This document shows, in pieces, positions 22,185 through 32,397 of a stretch of 64,000 bases of DNA. Below the pieces are notes generated by a model. It made no database searches and was not told where the DNA came from. It saw only the letters and a list, made by a program, of their open reading frames with translations. The stretch is from Cyanodermella asteris (lineage: Eukaryota > Ascomycota > Lecanoromycetes > Ostropales > Stictidaceae). The DNA lies in NCBI GenBank assembly GCA_900618795.1, contig UYJD01000005.1, positions 1,711,887 to 1,775,886 on the forward strand, in the 5' to 3' direction. The first letter of the stretch is position 1; the number at the start of each line of letters is the position of its first letter. The translations under genes and the position numbers were made by a program.

Positions 22185-22934
22185 GATGATTGATTAAGGT
22201 GAATTGAAGGAGTAGATGACAAACAGAGAGTAGGGAGAGAAGGAGACCGAGATTATTTAGACAACTGGCAGGCTGTGTTCCGTTCGTCGGCTTGCTGCAG
22301 GTTGGACTACTGCACAGGATGATGATTGTGTAAAACGCTTGCCATGCCGCGTTTCGAGATTTGACTCACCCAGGACGATAGATTTAGTGCGAAGTCGCTC
22401 GTGTAATGATTGCCAGTGAATGCGGAGTTGGAAAGTGTTTGCGGAATCGGGCATAAATGCGGCATGAGTGAGCCTGAAGTGGCTTGGCAATGAGTTGACA
22501 CGTGCAGGTCTACGACAGGGGTGGCTCTCCGACTGATTTTAGTGGAATTTGACCATGGGTCGAATTGAATTCTTTGTGGTGCAGCTGGTGCAAATGAGGT
22601 TGGGTGGTTTGATTAATGGTCTGTACGCTGCGAAATAGAAAATGCCACAGGGAAGGCTACCAACGATACCGTTTATGAATTGACTCAAGTACACGTCTGG
22701 TCCAGGACGTGAGCGTGGCATTGTAGTGGACATCGAATCCAGCTTGAATGTCCAATCCCTGACTCAAACAGAGCCTGAACCCCTTTCCACATTTGTCAAT
22801 CGCCACGAACAGCCAGTACGCTTCCGAGTCCGTATGGTCGTAGATGTGCTTTGAATTGAAGAAGTATGATACAAGGTAAACCCAATACGCCTCTTGATGC
22901 TTGTTGTCCGCAGCTTCCAAGTCGTCGTCCAGCG
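22185..22934. other. Intergenic, no supported gene
   Basis: About 750 bp between the Arb2 start and the uS14m stop. A 131-codon minus-strand frame (22657-23052) extends out of the uS14m coding exon in another phase; it is judged a shadow plus 3' flank. Confidence 0.5.
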
Positions 22935-23379
22935 TTACCAACTTGCTTTCCTCACACCGGGAATGTCTCCCTGCAAACTCAATTCTCTGAACATGTATCG
23001 GGCGATTCGGAAAGCTCGGAAGACACCACGACCTTTCCCTCCCATGATACATCTGTTATTGATTTGTGTGCTTCGTGTGTAGGCGTGCATCTGGGAAAGC
23101 TGTAGCTGTGCTTGAGCCCGGACTCGTTGCGGGAGCTGGGTGTTCTGGATCATGTATCGGAGCGCATTTCTGAAGGTATTAGTGCATGTCCGTATTGCGC
23201 CCTTGTCTTGTTCCATACCTCTCTGCCTCGTGCTTCTGGAAAACCTGGCTATTGAACGATTAGCTACCATTGACCACACCTTTGAAGCATCCAAGAACAT
23301 ACCGTTTGGTGTGGTCGCGAATGACCCTGATGTTGGTGTGACACGCCAGATCCAGCGTCTTCTTCCGAAAATGTGACAT
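22935..23379 (-). CDS. MRP2: Mitochondrial small-subunit ribosomal protein uS14m
   Basis: Three exons: 23379-23303, 23248-23219 (30 nt) and 23169-22935; introns 54 and 49 nt; 113 aa. The spliced protein begins MSHFRKKTLDLACHTNIRVI, and its C-terminal half (RNALRYMIQNTQLPQRVRAQ, STQINNRCIMGGKGRGVFRA, then FRELSLQGDIPGVRKASW) is the S14 family core as in yeast Mrp2 (115 aa). It binds 16S-like rRNA in the head of the mitochondrial 37S subunit. The fungal mitochondrial form lacks the zinc-binding Cys pairs of some S14 proteins. It is divergent from CTF18 across only 269 bp, so the two probably share a promoter region. Confidence 0.95.
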
Positions 23380-23648
23380 CTTGCTGGTGATGGGAGTGGG
23401 ACGGCTTCAATGGTTTACTTCAAACATTGCGGCGAACATGAAGCTCGAAATGCACAGACCAAATTGCAAGCGCGCGGCAGAATATGCGCATGCAAAGCCG
23501 CGGCAAGTTCCGTCATTGAGAATCGCGAATCCAGCGCGTCGACCGGGAAGCGCGCCGAAGTCACTTTCACCATCAAGACGTCCCGCCATCACATTGCAAG
23601 CTAGAATGCCCCGAGCTGGCTGTCGTACCTAGAGTCACCAACACAACC

Positions 23649-26458
23649 ATGGACGCAGTTACAAGATCACCCTCGCCAGACCCGACTCGAAAGCGCGCCG
23701 CTGATGAGAATGCATCGGAAGGGCCGAAGAAGAGAAGACTTTTAGGAAGAGCATTGAACGTTGGTCTTCAAGATGTGGACAATAACGCTGTTTCGAACCC
23801 GATAGATGGTGAGCTTGTATCTCAGAAGAAGCAATTGTTTGGACGAAGTCTCGCAACTCCAGACAGCAGCCCTTCGCTGAGTGTTGACGGCACCTCATTG
23901 CGAAATATCATTCCTGAGGTTCCCACGGAGCCGATTTCGTTGTCACCACCATCAAGCGAGACATCCTCACAGCCATGCATCCCCGACCGACCAGCTCCTG
24001 TTAGTGAGTTTGCAAAGACCACAGGAGGAAAGCGCGGTCATCTCGTATCGAGACCGCGAGCGGAACGAATTTCATACGAACAATTGATTGCAGGGCGGTC
24101 ACAACCAGCGGCTGCGGGCAGGGCTACACAAGACTTCTATGGCATCAACATTCACAAATTGATCGAGGAGGCTGAGAATGCTCCGGCTGTATCTTCCGAA
24201 CCACTCCCTCAGGTTGTGCCTACGGTGGAAGGAAAGGCTGGACGACGAGCAGGCTTGCTGTGGACAGAAAAGTATCGTGCTAGGAAATTCACAGACCTCG
24301 TTGGTGATGAACGGACACATCGGACTGTCTTACGGTGGTTGAAGGCATGGGATCCGATTGTGTTTCCTGGCTCGAAGACGAAAGTCAAACGTGATGACGA
24401 GAACCCACACCGCAAGATTCTGATGTTGACAGGCCCGCCGGGGTTGGGAAAGACGACCCTAGCACATGTCTGTGCGGAGCAGGCTGGGTATGAAATTGTT
24501 GAAATCAACGCTAGTGATGAGAGGAGCAGAGATGTCGTCAAGAACAAAATACGCGATTGTGTGGGGACGGAGAATGTCAGGGGAGTGAACGTCAAGTCGA
24601 CAAATGGCACCACCCGAAGACCTGGAAAGCCCGTCTGTCTGATTGTGGACGAAGTGGATGGAGTTGTCTCGGGGAGCAGTGGTGGAGGAGACGGAGGGTT
24701 CATGAAAGCGCTTATCGATCTTGTGCGGCTGGATCAGCGGAACTCCAGATTCGCCAGCGACTCCAACGGCAAAAAGCGCGACAAATTCAAAATGCTTCGT
24801 CCACTGATGCTGGTATGCAACGACGTTTACCATCCATCGCTGCGACCGCTTCGTGCTGCAGGTCTTGCTGAGATTATTCACGTCCGGAAACCGGGGCTCG
24901 ATCGCGTGATTGAACGTGTCAAGAATGTGTTCGAGTCCGAGGGCGTGTCTTGTGATGCTGATGCTGCTAGACGGCTGTGTGAACATACATGGGGAGTCAG
25001 CAATCGCAAAGAAGGCAAGACTGGAGCGTCTTCTGCTGATGGGGATATGCGGAGTGTCTTGGTTGTTGCCGAGTGGGCTGCTACAAAGCTACGAGCGATG
25101 TCGAGGGATGCAAATCCCCGACTGACCAAGCAATGGGTGGATGCCAATATTACAAGCGGTCCAGGTAGTGAAGGGGGTCGTGGGTTGGGAAGAGGAGGTG
25201 TGAAGGAGGCTGCTGAACGAGTTTTCATTGAGAATGCAGGCTTTGCAAAGACGAAAGCAAGCACTTCGGGCTTTATCATGCCTGGGACTGTGGTCAAGGC
25301 TGCCAACGACATTGCACGGCAAGAACCGATACGGAAGTTGAGGGAGGTTGTGGAGACGACTGGCGATTTCGATCGAATCATGACTGAGGTGTTTACGACT
25401 TATCCGAAGCAGGAATTCCAGGATGACAGCTTCTTGACAAAGCCAAACGCAGCGTATGAGTGGCTTCATTTCCATGACTCGATCAGTTCGAGAGTCTTTT
25501 CTGGTCAAGAATGGGAGTTGATCCCCTATCAAAGCACTCCGGCCGTCGGCTTTCACTATCTGTTTGGGACGAATGCGAGGAAGATGTCGAAACTGGATGC
25601 GCCGAAAGATGCCCAAGACGAAGACGAAACGCCGTTCTCTGGTCCGAGAGCAGACTTTGAAGCTCGAGAGGCTGAGAAAGAGACGAAAGCCACGATTGAG
25701 AATCTGCAGAGGACCTTGAATATTGACCTGCATCGGATGTTCCGATCTCCGCAAGAGATTGCCGTGGATCTACTACCACATCTCATACGGATGTTGACAC
25801 CTGAGGTCAAGCCTGTTGTGATTGGAGGTAAAGGTGAATCCATGGCTTCGGTTCGGAGGGAGGGCGAGAAAGATATGGTTCGGAGGGCAGTTCAAGCTTT
25901 GGCTGCAGCTGGAGCGACGTTTGAACGGCTGCGTATTGAGGATCAGAGGACTGGGCACGCTGGTTGGATTTATCGAATGGAGCCGTAAGTGCACGCTGTG
26001 GGAATTTCTCATCTTTGACAATGCTAATTCTTCGCAGAGCTCTTGACAGCATCGCTACGTTTGAGACGTTGAGCAAGAGTGCATCTTCAGTGACGTCTGC
26101 TCGGTATGCAGTTCGACAGATTATGGATCAGGAACATCGCAAGTTCCAGTCCCTTCAGGCAGCAGAGGCACGGCAGGCCCGGTTTGATGCAGGGGGGTCT
26201 GGCGATGTGATTTCTGGACCTGAGGTTATTGGTGCGAATGCTGGGGTTGTTGTTCCTGCCGTAGATGCTGTCAAGGTGAAGCGGGACTTTTTTGGCCGAG
26301 CCGTCAAGCCACAGCCCGAGTCTGCAGATGGGAAAAGTAGGCCATCGGCTGGTGAGCTGGGGAAGTGTCATGTGAAGGTTTGGGTATCGTTCAACGAGGG
26401 GTACTCGAATGCTGTGAAGAAGCCTATTACGTTGAAGGAGTTGCTCGATGGGCTGTAG
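23649..26458 (+). CDS. CTF18: Alternative clamp loader subunit Ctf18
   Basis: Exon 1 23649-25984, 53-nt intron 25985-26037, exon 2 26038-26458; 918 aa. The N-terminal 200 residues are disordered and contain two LFGR/LLGR-type motifs. The AAA+ domain follows: WTEKYRARKFTDLVGDERTH, Walker A GPPGLGKTT at 262-270, EINASDERSRD near 286-294, Walker B LIVDEVDG at 331-338. The RFC-type collar and a conserved C-terminal end (VKVWVSFNEGYSNAVKKPIT) complete the protein; this tail is the part that binds Dcc1-Ctf8 and polymerase epsilon in other fungi. The protein loads PCNA at forks and supports sister-chromatid cohesion. Length is typical of fungal Ctf18. Confidence 0.95.
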
Positions 26459-26729
26459 AGAAGTGAGCTGCCAATTGGCAACGTCATGAATGAATGGATG
26501 AACGAATGAACTTAATTTGATCTTACCAACCTTTGGTCATGAGAATTGCAAGTAAATTGTAGCTCTTTGGGCTCAAGTATCTTTCGGCACTTGAGAAATT
26601 CGCCTCTTGCAAACGGACGTGTCGTGCAGTGTCTCGAGCGTATTCCATATTTTCAACGTGAGTTTTAGTTTCTTTCCGGTCACAATTAGTTTTCCCAGCG
26701 AACACTTCACTCGACAGTCTCGTGCCTGC

Positions 26730-27683
26730 ATGTCAAGCCACTCATTCGCAGATGCCTCTATCGCCAGGCTGAAAACGCGTAGCCAGGTCAAACCTATCCG
26801 AGTCTATTCTTCTCTGGCACGCGTCAGGATCGCAGCACCTCAATGGCAAACTTCTTCTCGTAACGCCTTCACCCACGACTCCCTCTCAAGCTTCCCCTCT
26901 CACGCAGGAAAGACGTTACGAATCTCGACTTTCTCGATACCACGCGTCAGGCTCACAGCGCCACAATGGCAGACTCAACGTAGACGCGCCTCAACCACCC
27001 CAACTCACGACTCCCTGCCATCGTTTCTCTCTCACGCCGCGAAGACATCCCTCTCTCCTACGAGCACAGTCTATATCGGCACTCTATACGAATATCATTG
27101 TTTGTCGGCTCTGCGCCGTCTGGGCTTCAGCTTGACACGTGTTGGCGGTCGTGGTGATAAAGGCATAGATTTGACCGGAACCTGGACGCTCCCCTCGCAT
27201 CAATCCGGGTCCGATACCCGTTCCAGCTCCAAGCCCGAGTCCGAGTCCGAGTACAAGTCCATCTCTGATGAGAATGACGCCGAGGGTGACGTTGCGAGTG
27301 ATGAAGCCCCACCGTTGAACGCCATCGTCCAGTGTAAAGCGCTGAAACTCAAGACCGGACCGGCCCTGGTGAGGGAGCTGGAGGGCGCGTTGGCGAGAAC
27401 GAGGCCGCGGACAGTGGCAGTGCTGTGTGCAGATATGGCGGCAACGAGGGGCGTTAGGGACGCGTTGAGGAATTCTACGGCGCCGTTGATCTGGTGTCAG
27501 GTTGAGAGGGCGGATGGAGAGGATGTGAGCCAGGTCAGGGTCAGGCAGATGCTTTGGAATGAAGCTGTTGAAAGAATAGGTGCGAGAGGACTTGATGTTA
27601 CGGTCAAACGGTCAGGAGATGAAGATGATGGTGAGATTGCGTTGATGCGGAAGGGCGAGCTATGGGAACCAGATACAGATTGA
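26730..27683 (+). CDS. RRG7: Rrg7-like mitochondrial protein with PD-(D/E)XK-type core
   Basis: 317 aa from the first in-frame ATG at 26730; the open frame extends upstream to 26607 without ATG. The conserved core starts at YIGTLYEYHCLSALRRLGFS and holds GGRGDKGIDLTG and VQCKAL, matching the restriction-endonuclease-like fold (Asp, then x-C-K) seen in DUF2034/Rrg7 proteins; ALARTRPRTVAVLCADMAAT and the WCQVER strand follow. In yeast RRG7 is needed for respiratory growth and the product is mitochondrial; its nuclease activity is not established. The N-terminus is Arg/Ser-rich like a presequence and is unusual in containing a duplicated segment of about 33 residues (26818-26915 and 26941-27050). 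An acidic Ser-rich insert separates the GIDLTG and VQCK motifs. Confidence 0.85.
   Translation: MSSHSFADASIARLKTRSQVKPIRVYSSLARVRIAAPQWQTSSRNAFTHDSLSSFPSHAGKTLRISTFSIPRVRLTAPQWQTQRRRASTTPTHDSLPSFLSHAAKTSLSPTSTVYIGTLYEYHCLSALRRLGFSLTRVGGRGDKGIDLTGTWTLPSHQSGSDTRSSSKPESESEYKSISDENDAEGDVASDEAPPLNAIVQCKALKLKTGPALVRELEGALARTRPRTVAVLCADMAATRGVRDALRNSTAPLIWCQVERADGEDVSQVRVRQMLWNEAVERIGARGLDVTVKRSGDEDDGEIALMRKGELWEPDTD
26818..27050 (+). repeat. Imperfect direct duplication inside the Rrg7-like coding sequence
   Basis: Copy 1 at 26818-26915 and copy 2 at 26941-27050. Both begin cacgcgtcagg and encode RVRIAAPQWQT / RVRLTAPQWQT, then THDSLSSFPSHAGKT / THDSLPSFLSHAAKT. Copy 2 has a small in-frame insertion before THDSL. 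Confidence 0.9.
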
Positions 27684-27703
27684 CGACTAGAGTGATCGAG
27701 ATG

Positions 27704-28222
27704 GGCATGGCATCTTCAGCGCCGGATGTCATCGTCTACGCTACCCTCCGTTAGTACGGGATCTCATATGCCTCTGCGATCGTCAGACAAATCGTCAGCC
27801 CGGGACATTCGATCTCAAGCGATAGGAAATCAGCATAGCATACACACGCCGATTGTGATTTGAGCGATATCTATCTACCCTCATCAGCACAGCATCGGTC
27901 TACCTCCGCAATTGCCAAACAGCTCGTCAACCCAGGATTTTCAATCTCAAGTAGTGAGAAAGTGGCATGACATCTTCAGGCGCCTTGTCAATTGGTCAAG
28001 GTCCATCTCCATCGTTACAGCATCCATCTGCCTCCTCCGCGATTGCCAAACAGCTCCTCAACCAAGGAATTTCAATATCAAGCAATGAGAGTTGGCATAG
28101 CATATCCAGACACCGTGTCATTTGGCCATGGTCCATTCCAATCAGTACAGCATCTGATCGACCTCCTCCGCAATCGCCAAACAGCTCGTCAAGCCAGGAC
28201 TTTCAATCCCAAGCAAGTTGAT
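27704..28222 (-). repeat. Tandem array of about 130-bp units derived from the 3' end of the flavoprotein gene
   Basis: Four units start at 27704, 27833, 27964 and 28094 (periods 129, 131 and 130). The fourth contains the true C-terminal codons of the L2HGDH-like gene (LGIESPGLTSCLAIAEEVDQ) and its first 48 bp of 3' flank. On the minus strand the other three still translate to related but degraded ends: LDIEIPWLRSCLAIAEEAD, LEIENPGLTSCLAIAEVDR and LECIPG-like LEIECPGLTICLTIAEAYE. Divergence grows with distance from the gene. The array fills the whole gap to the convergent Rrg7-like gene and would lie in the flavoprotein 3' UTR. Confidence 0.88.
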
Positions 28223-29466
28223 AAACCCATCATAGCCGTCCTCGTGCTTGATGTAGAAATCCTGAAAGTTACTGCCGCTCGCAACAGCGCTCTTCCTGCC
28301 TAGCTTCGGCCTGATACCGCAGTAGTCAACCTGGATCTTGCTCGGGTCGAGCGAAGGCAAATATGCCTGAATATCCTTGATCGCCTCCTCCAAGCCTGCC
28401 GAATTCGGGGTGTAATCGTTCGGACTGTCCACCCACTCCACATCAGGGCCGAAGCGTAACTTGGGCGGGTCTGAGAGGTCCAGCGTTAGATGTGTGCCCA
28501 AGCCTCCGTGTCCGGGAACTGGGGCGGGATATATGAGGCGATTGATCTTTGTTTCTGGTGAAGAATATGAATAATATGTGCCTTTTGCGTAGAATGGCAG
28601 TACACGTCGGTCGTCTGGCAAAACCATGTTGTTGAACTTGGGTGCGAACAGTCCGGCAGAGTTGATGAGCGCCTCGGTTGTGATTGGGGCGTTTGGCTTC
28701 CCTCTGTAATCGGTCGTGTGTAGCACAAACCCGCCGTCCACTTTCTCGACGTCGACAAGGTCTGTTCGCAGCGCCAGGTCTCCGCCGTTGTCTTTGAACG
28801 AACTCTCGAGGTACGCCATCAGGCCATGGCTGTCGACGATGCCCGTTGTTGGGCTTTCCAGCACTCCCGCCTCGGCTTTGATTTCTGGTTCTAGCTCTCG
28901 TAATTCGCGACCCGGGACAAAGCGGATGGGGATTTCCATGTGTCGGGCGAAGGTGAAGACCTTGACAAGTTCCTCCCACTGCGTTTCGTCCTGCGCGACA
29001 ATCCATTTGCCGCATTTCCGATGGTTGATGTTGTGTTTGGTGCAGACTTCGTACATGAGTTGTTTTCCGCGGAGGCAGAGTTTGGTTTTGAGGGAGTCGG
29101 TTCCATAGTAGAGGCCGCCGTGGATGACTTCGCTGTTGCGGGAGGATGTTTCGGAGCCCACGGAGCCGTGTCGTTCGATGAGGAGGGTAGAGGTCTTTGG
29201 GTGGGAGGATAGTTTTTGGCTGATGGCGAGGCCTACTGCTCCCGCTCCGATGATCTAGGGCTTGTGAGTCAGCTGGACTTGAGGATGGTGTTTTGACATT
29301 GATGGATACGAAGTCGATGAATGTTCGTGATGGGGACGTTACGGAGAAGTTGATTGTCACTCACCGTGTGCGTGTAGTCCGCTCGATGCGAGGTGGAGCT
29401 GGAGAACAGCCGTTTCGAAACTCTACCAACCAAGCGCTGACTTGGGCTTGCGACTGTGCTCGCCAT
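28142..29466 (-). CDS. L-2-hydroxyglutarate dehydrogenase-like FAD oxidoreductase
   Basis: Exon 1 29466-29365, intron 29255-29364 (110 nt, branch CTGAC), exon 2 29254-28142; 404 aa. The first 34 residues (Arg/Ser-rich, MASTVASPSQRLVGRVSKRL) look like a mitochondrial presequence. The intron falls exactly before the FAD-binding IIGAGAVGLA. The rest fits the DAO/L2HGDH family: SETSSRNSEVIHGGLYYGTD, KCGKWIVAQDETQ, GIVDSHGLMAYLESSF, INSAGLFAPKF, and a C-terminal DYCGIRPKLGR...ESPGLTSCLAIAE. The expected reaction is oxidation of L-2-hydroxyglutarate to 2-oxoglutarate with electrons passed to the respiratory chain; related substrates are possible. The last exon's end is part of the tandem array downstream. 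Confidence 0.92.
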
Positions 29467-30219
29467 GATTATATTTCGTCTCGACGGTTTGATGTTCTCA
29501 GTGGTTTCTAGCTCAACGCCTTATGACGAATGATGGAATGTGTACATGACTGATCAGACTTTTCGTACAGCTACGCTAAATGAGAAAAAAGATGAATACA
29601 AAGACAAAATATTCGGAGCACGTCTTGCAGGATCTGAAGTGGAGGTCTATGTGCTTATCTGATAGGCGGACCTTGATCAGACATGATGTAAATTGGTACC
29701 GACACGCGCTAGGCCTAATTGGGTCTGCTGAAGTCGTTCGCACCTATTTTCTCACTCTTGCCTGATACTTCTCTGACTGCTTCGATTTACGTAAGTCGGT
29801 GACAGTGAAGTTGTCTTTGTTATGAGCGCTCTCGGTACGTTGGCTGTGTTGACAGAGCTGCTTGAGAGGGTAGAACATGAATTTTTGCCGTCAAAATTTG
29901 TCACTTTACCATGAGTGAACAATTTGCTGATACAAGTCTACGATCTCAACGATTCGGTGTCATGATGGATGACTGTGCGGTGCTCGTTGGGGATCGCATG
30001 CCGTGAATCAGGAGCATGTCCTGTCCTCTTTGCTTCTTTGTCAGACTCGTTTGCAGTGGTGTGAATTTATCCTTCACTCAAATCACCTACCAGACATGCA
30101 AAATATCTGCTATAGTTGTTTCGTTGCTGGCCAGTTCCGTGCTTCCTCGGATTTATCTTCAATCAGACCACGTTCCCTGTGATTCTACGGAGCCTTACCT
30201 ATCAACTCACCCCGCAATC
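29467..30219. other. Intergenic, no supported gene
   Basis: About 750 bp between divergent genes. The frame of the lipocalin-like gene is open upstream to 30016, but that part looks non-coding. Promoters of both flanking genes must lie here. Confidence 0.5.
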
Positions 30220-30711
30220 ATGCTTTCAACAGCTACCATCTCCCTCTTCGCAGGCCCCTGGTCTCTTGTCAACATCACACGAACCCAGAACGGCACTCCA
30301 ATCGCAAATGCCAACTTTGGCTCTCACCCCAAGGGAACCATCTTTTACACCGACACCGGTTTCGTGAGCGTGCTGCTGCAATCAATAGACCCGGCTGACC
30401 GACCCCCATTGCAATCCTACGACCTCAACGCGACTGATGCCGAATGGGCGGCCATCGGCAGACACACGTTGGCTTATTCGGGTCCATTCACAATCAACGA
30501 GACGTTCCCAGGCTCTGGTGTCACGCACGGCGAGGTGCTTCATGGACCGCTTGTGAGCTCGACACTACCGACCTTTGAGGGAAGCGTGCAGAAGAGGAAC
30601 TTTACCTTCTCGGCCGATAAGATGTACCTGAACCTGGCTGGCGATCTTGGACAGGGAGTGGTGGATGATCTGTGGTGGACCAGGCTGGAAAGAGACGTCA
30701 AATTCAGCTGA
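30220..30711 (+). CDS. Lipocalin-like domain protein
   Basis: 163 aa from an ATG in good context (gcaatcATGctt); the frame is open further upstream but that extension is not compelling. The start ISLFAGPWSLVNITRTQNGT resembles the G-x-W strand of the bacterial/fungal lipocalin-like (Lipocalin_5) family. The following GSHPKGTIFYTDTGFVSVLL, a central AYSGPFTINE strand, and VTHGEVLHGPLV complete a beta-barrel-like pattern. Length fits that family. Ligand and role are unknown; in fungi such proteins often lie in metabolic clusters, but no cluster is visible here. The short hydrophobic N-terminus is not a clear signal peptide. Confidence 0.72.
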   Translation: MLSTATISLFAGPWSLVNITRTQNGTPIANANFGSHPKGTIFYTDTGFVSVLLQSIDPADRPPLQSYDLNATDAEWAAIGRHTLAYSGPFTINETFPGSGVTHGEVLHGPLVSSTLPTFEGSVQKRNFTFSADKMYLNLAGDLGQGVVDDLWWTRLERDVKFS

Positions 30712-31278
30712 AACGGCCAGGATGTGCGATTCAGCTTCAATAACGTGAGTCTGAAAGCATTCCTGAGATTGTGCTTGACAGCCGGGCTGTTCCTTTTGGC
30801 ATGAAACCGGCGATGGAGTGCAGATCCGGAGCGTTGCAACTGGAATTTGCAGCAGGATCATGGTGGTCATGCTCTGAAGTCTTGACAGACAATTGATCGA
30901 TGGTTTATCGTAGTAGATACGTCAATCCATCACTTCTACTTAAAAGGTGACCGACTTGGGTGGTTTCAGATGCGGCTTCATGCGTAGCTTCAGGCGTAGC
31001 TTCACCATTGCCCACTCGTGTACCGTAGAACTACTTGCGGAAGTGTTTTTGGAGCGGTTGCAGGAGGCAATGACTCCCATTCTGTCAACCCACCTCAAAT
31101 ATGACGTCGCTCGGAGCTCGGTCCCGCTCAAGCTCACTGAACGACTGAATCAATACTCAATTTCAGGCCGTTACTTGCAGTTGTGAATGGGTATCGGGAT
31201 CGAGTGACTGGCTGGAGGTGCATGTTGGCCGGCTGTATGAATTCACAGTGCTCTGAGTAACGCCCCCTCGCACCCATT
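30712..31278. other. Intergenic, no supported gene
   Basis: About 570 bp between two plus-strand genes. It contains a 9-bp step repeat (gcttcatgcgtagcttcaggcgtagcttcacc, 30973-31004) and otherwise nothing recognisable. Confidence 0.5.
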
Positions 31279-32397
31279 ATGGTTCATACGCCTGCCCGCA
31301 TGGGCGACGGCACCGTCCAGGATGAGCCATTCCCGTGGAGTATCGGCATATTCGATGCACATTGTCATCCCTCCGATACGCTCGAAGGCTTGAAGCAGAT
31401 ACCGAAGATGAGGGCAAGAGTTCTGACCATCATGGCTACCCGGGAACAGGACCAGGAGCTTGTATCCAACGCCGTCTCGGAATATGGATTCGAAGTCGAC
31501 AAGATGGAGCACGATCAGTGCCGGATACTGCCCTCGTTTGGCTGGCATCCGTGGTTCTCACACCAGATGTACGATGATACCGACGGTGGAGAGATTCCTG
31601 GCAAGCTCGAGCACTACCGGAGCGTTTTACAGCCGGCGCCGGACGAAAAGTTCATACATGAGCTGGTTGAACCTCAGTCTCTTGCAAAGTATATAGCACA
31701 GACGAGAAGCTACCTTGAGAAACACCCTCATGCGCTGATAGGAGAGATTGGCCTGGATCGAGCGATGCGGATACACGAGAACACGACCGAGGGACGTGCG
31801 GTTGAGCCGGAGCCTGGATTGACACCTGGCGGAAGAGAGAATCGACGACTGTCCCCGTACAAGATTGACATCAATCACCAAGCAAAGGTGCTTCTTGCTC
31901 AGCTTCGTTTGGCGGGGGAGATGCAACGTGCTGTGTCTGTGCATGGTGTTGCGGCGCACGGGTTTTTGTTTCAGACGCTGGAAACTACGTGGAAGGGACA
32001 CGAGAGGGTCAGCAAGAAGGAACAGAAGAGGATGCATCCGGATGATTTGAAAGGCCCGTATCCGCCGAGGATATGTCTGCACTCGTATTCGGGGCCGCCA
32101 GAGACGATCAAGCAGTATTTGAACCGTTCTGTGCCGGTGGAGATTTTCTTTTCGTTTTCTCAGGTTGTGAACTTTGCGCATGGGTCGAATAAGGCAGTTG
32201 AGGCGATCAAGGTTGTTCCTGATGACCGGATACTGATTGAGAGTGATTTGCACAGGGCGGGTGAGCGGATGGATGGCTTGCTTGAGGACATTGCACGGAC
32301 TGTTTGTGAGGTGAAAGGCTGGGGATTGGAGTATGGTGTGGAGAGGTTGGGGAAGAATTGGGAGTACTTTGCATTGGGTATTGAATCGGTTGATTGA
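31279..32397 (+). CDS. TatD-family metal-dependent hydrolase (Scn1-like)
   Basis: 372 aa, single exon, ATG at 31279. Amidohydrolase/TatD motifs in order: FDAHCHP (metal-binding HxH), PSFGWHPWF, GEIGLDR (bridging Glu), SVHGVAAHG, CLHSYSGPP and ILIESDLHRAG (last Asp). These metal ligands are all present, so an active enzyme is likely. Fungal relatives are annotated as Cut9-interacting protein Scn1; TatD proteins have 3'-5' exonuclease activity in other organisms. Compared with core TatD it carries insertions of about 40 residues around EPGLTPGGRENRRLS, typical of the fungal group. Cytosolic or nuclear location is assumed in the absence of targeting sequences. Confidence 0.9.
   Translation: MVHTPARMGDGTVQDEPFPWSIGIFDAHCHPSDTLEGLKQIPKMRARVLTIMATREQDQELVSNAVSEYGFEVDKMEHDQCRILPSFGWHPWFSHQMYDDTDGGEIPGKLEHYRSVLQPAPDEKFIHELVEPQSLAKYIAQTRSYLEKHPHALIGEIGLDRAMRIHENTTEGRAVEPEPGLTPGGRENRRLSPYKIDINHQAKVLLAQLRLAGEMQRAVSVHGVAAHGFLFQTLETTWKGHERVSKKEQKRMHPDDLKGPYPPRICLHSYSGPPETIKQYLNRSVPVEIFFSFSQVVNFAHGSNKAVEAIKVVPDDRILIESDLHRAGERMDGLLEDIARTVCEVKGWGLEYGVERLGKNWEYFALGIESVD

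Noticed and set aside
22657-23052. 131-codon minus-strand frame beyond uS14m
   Set aside because: Begins inside the uS14m coding exon in another phase and has no recognisable domain.
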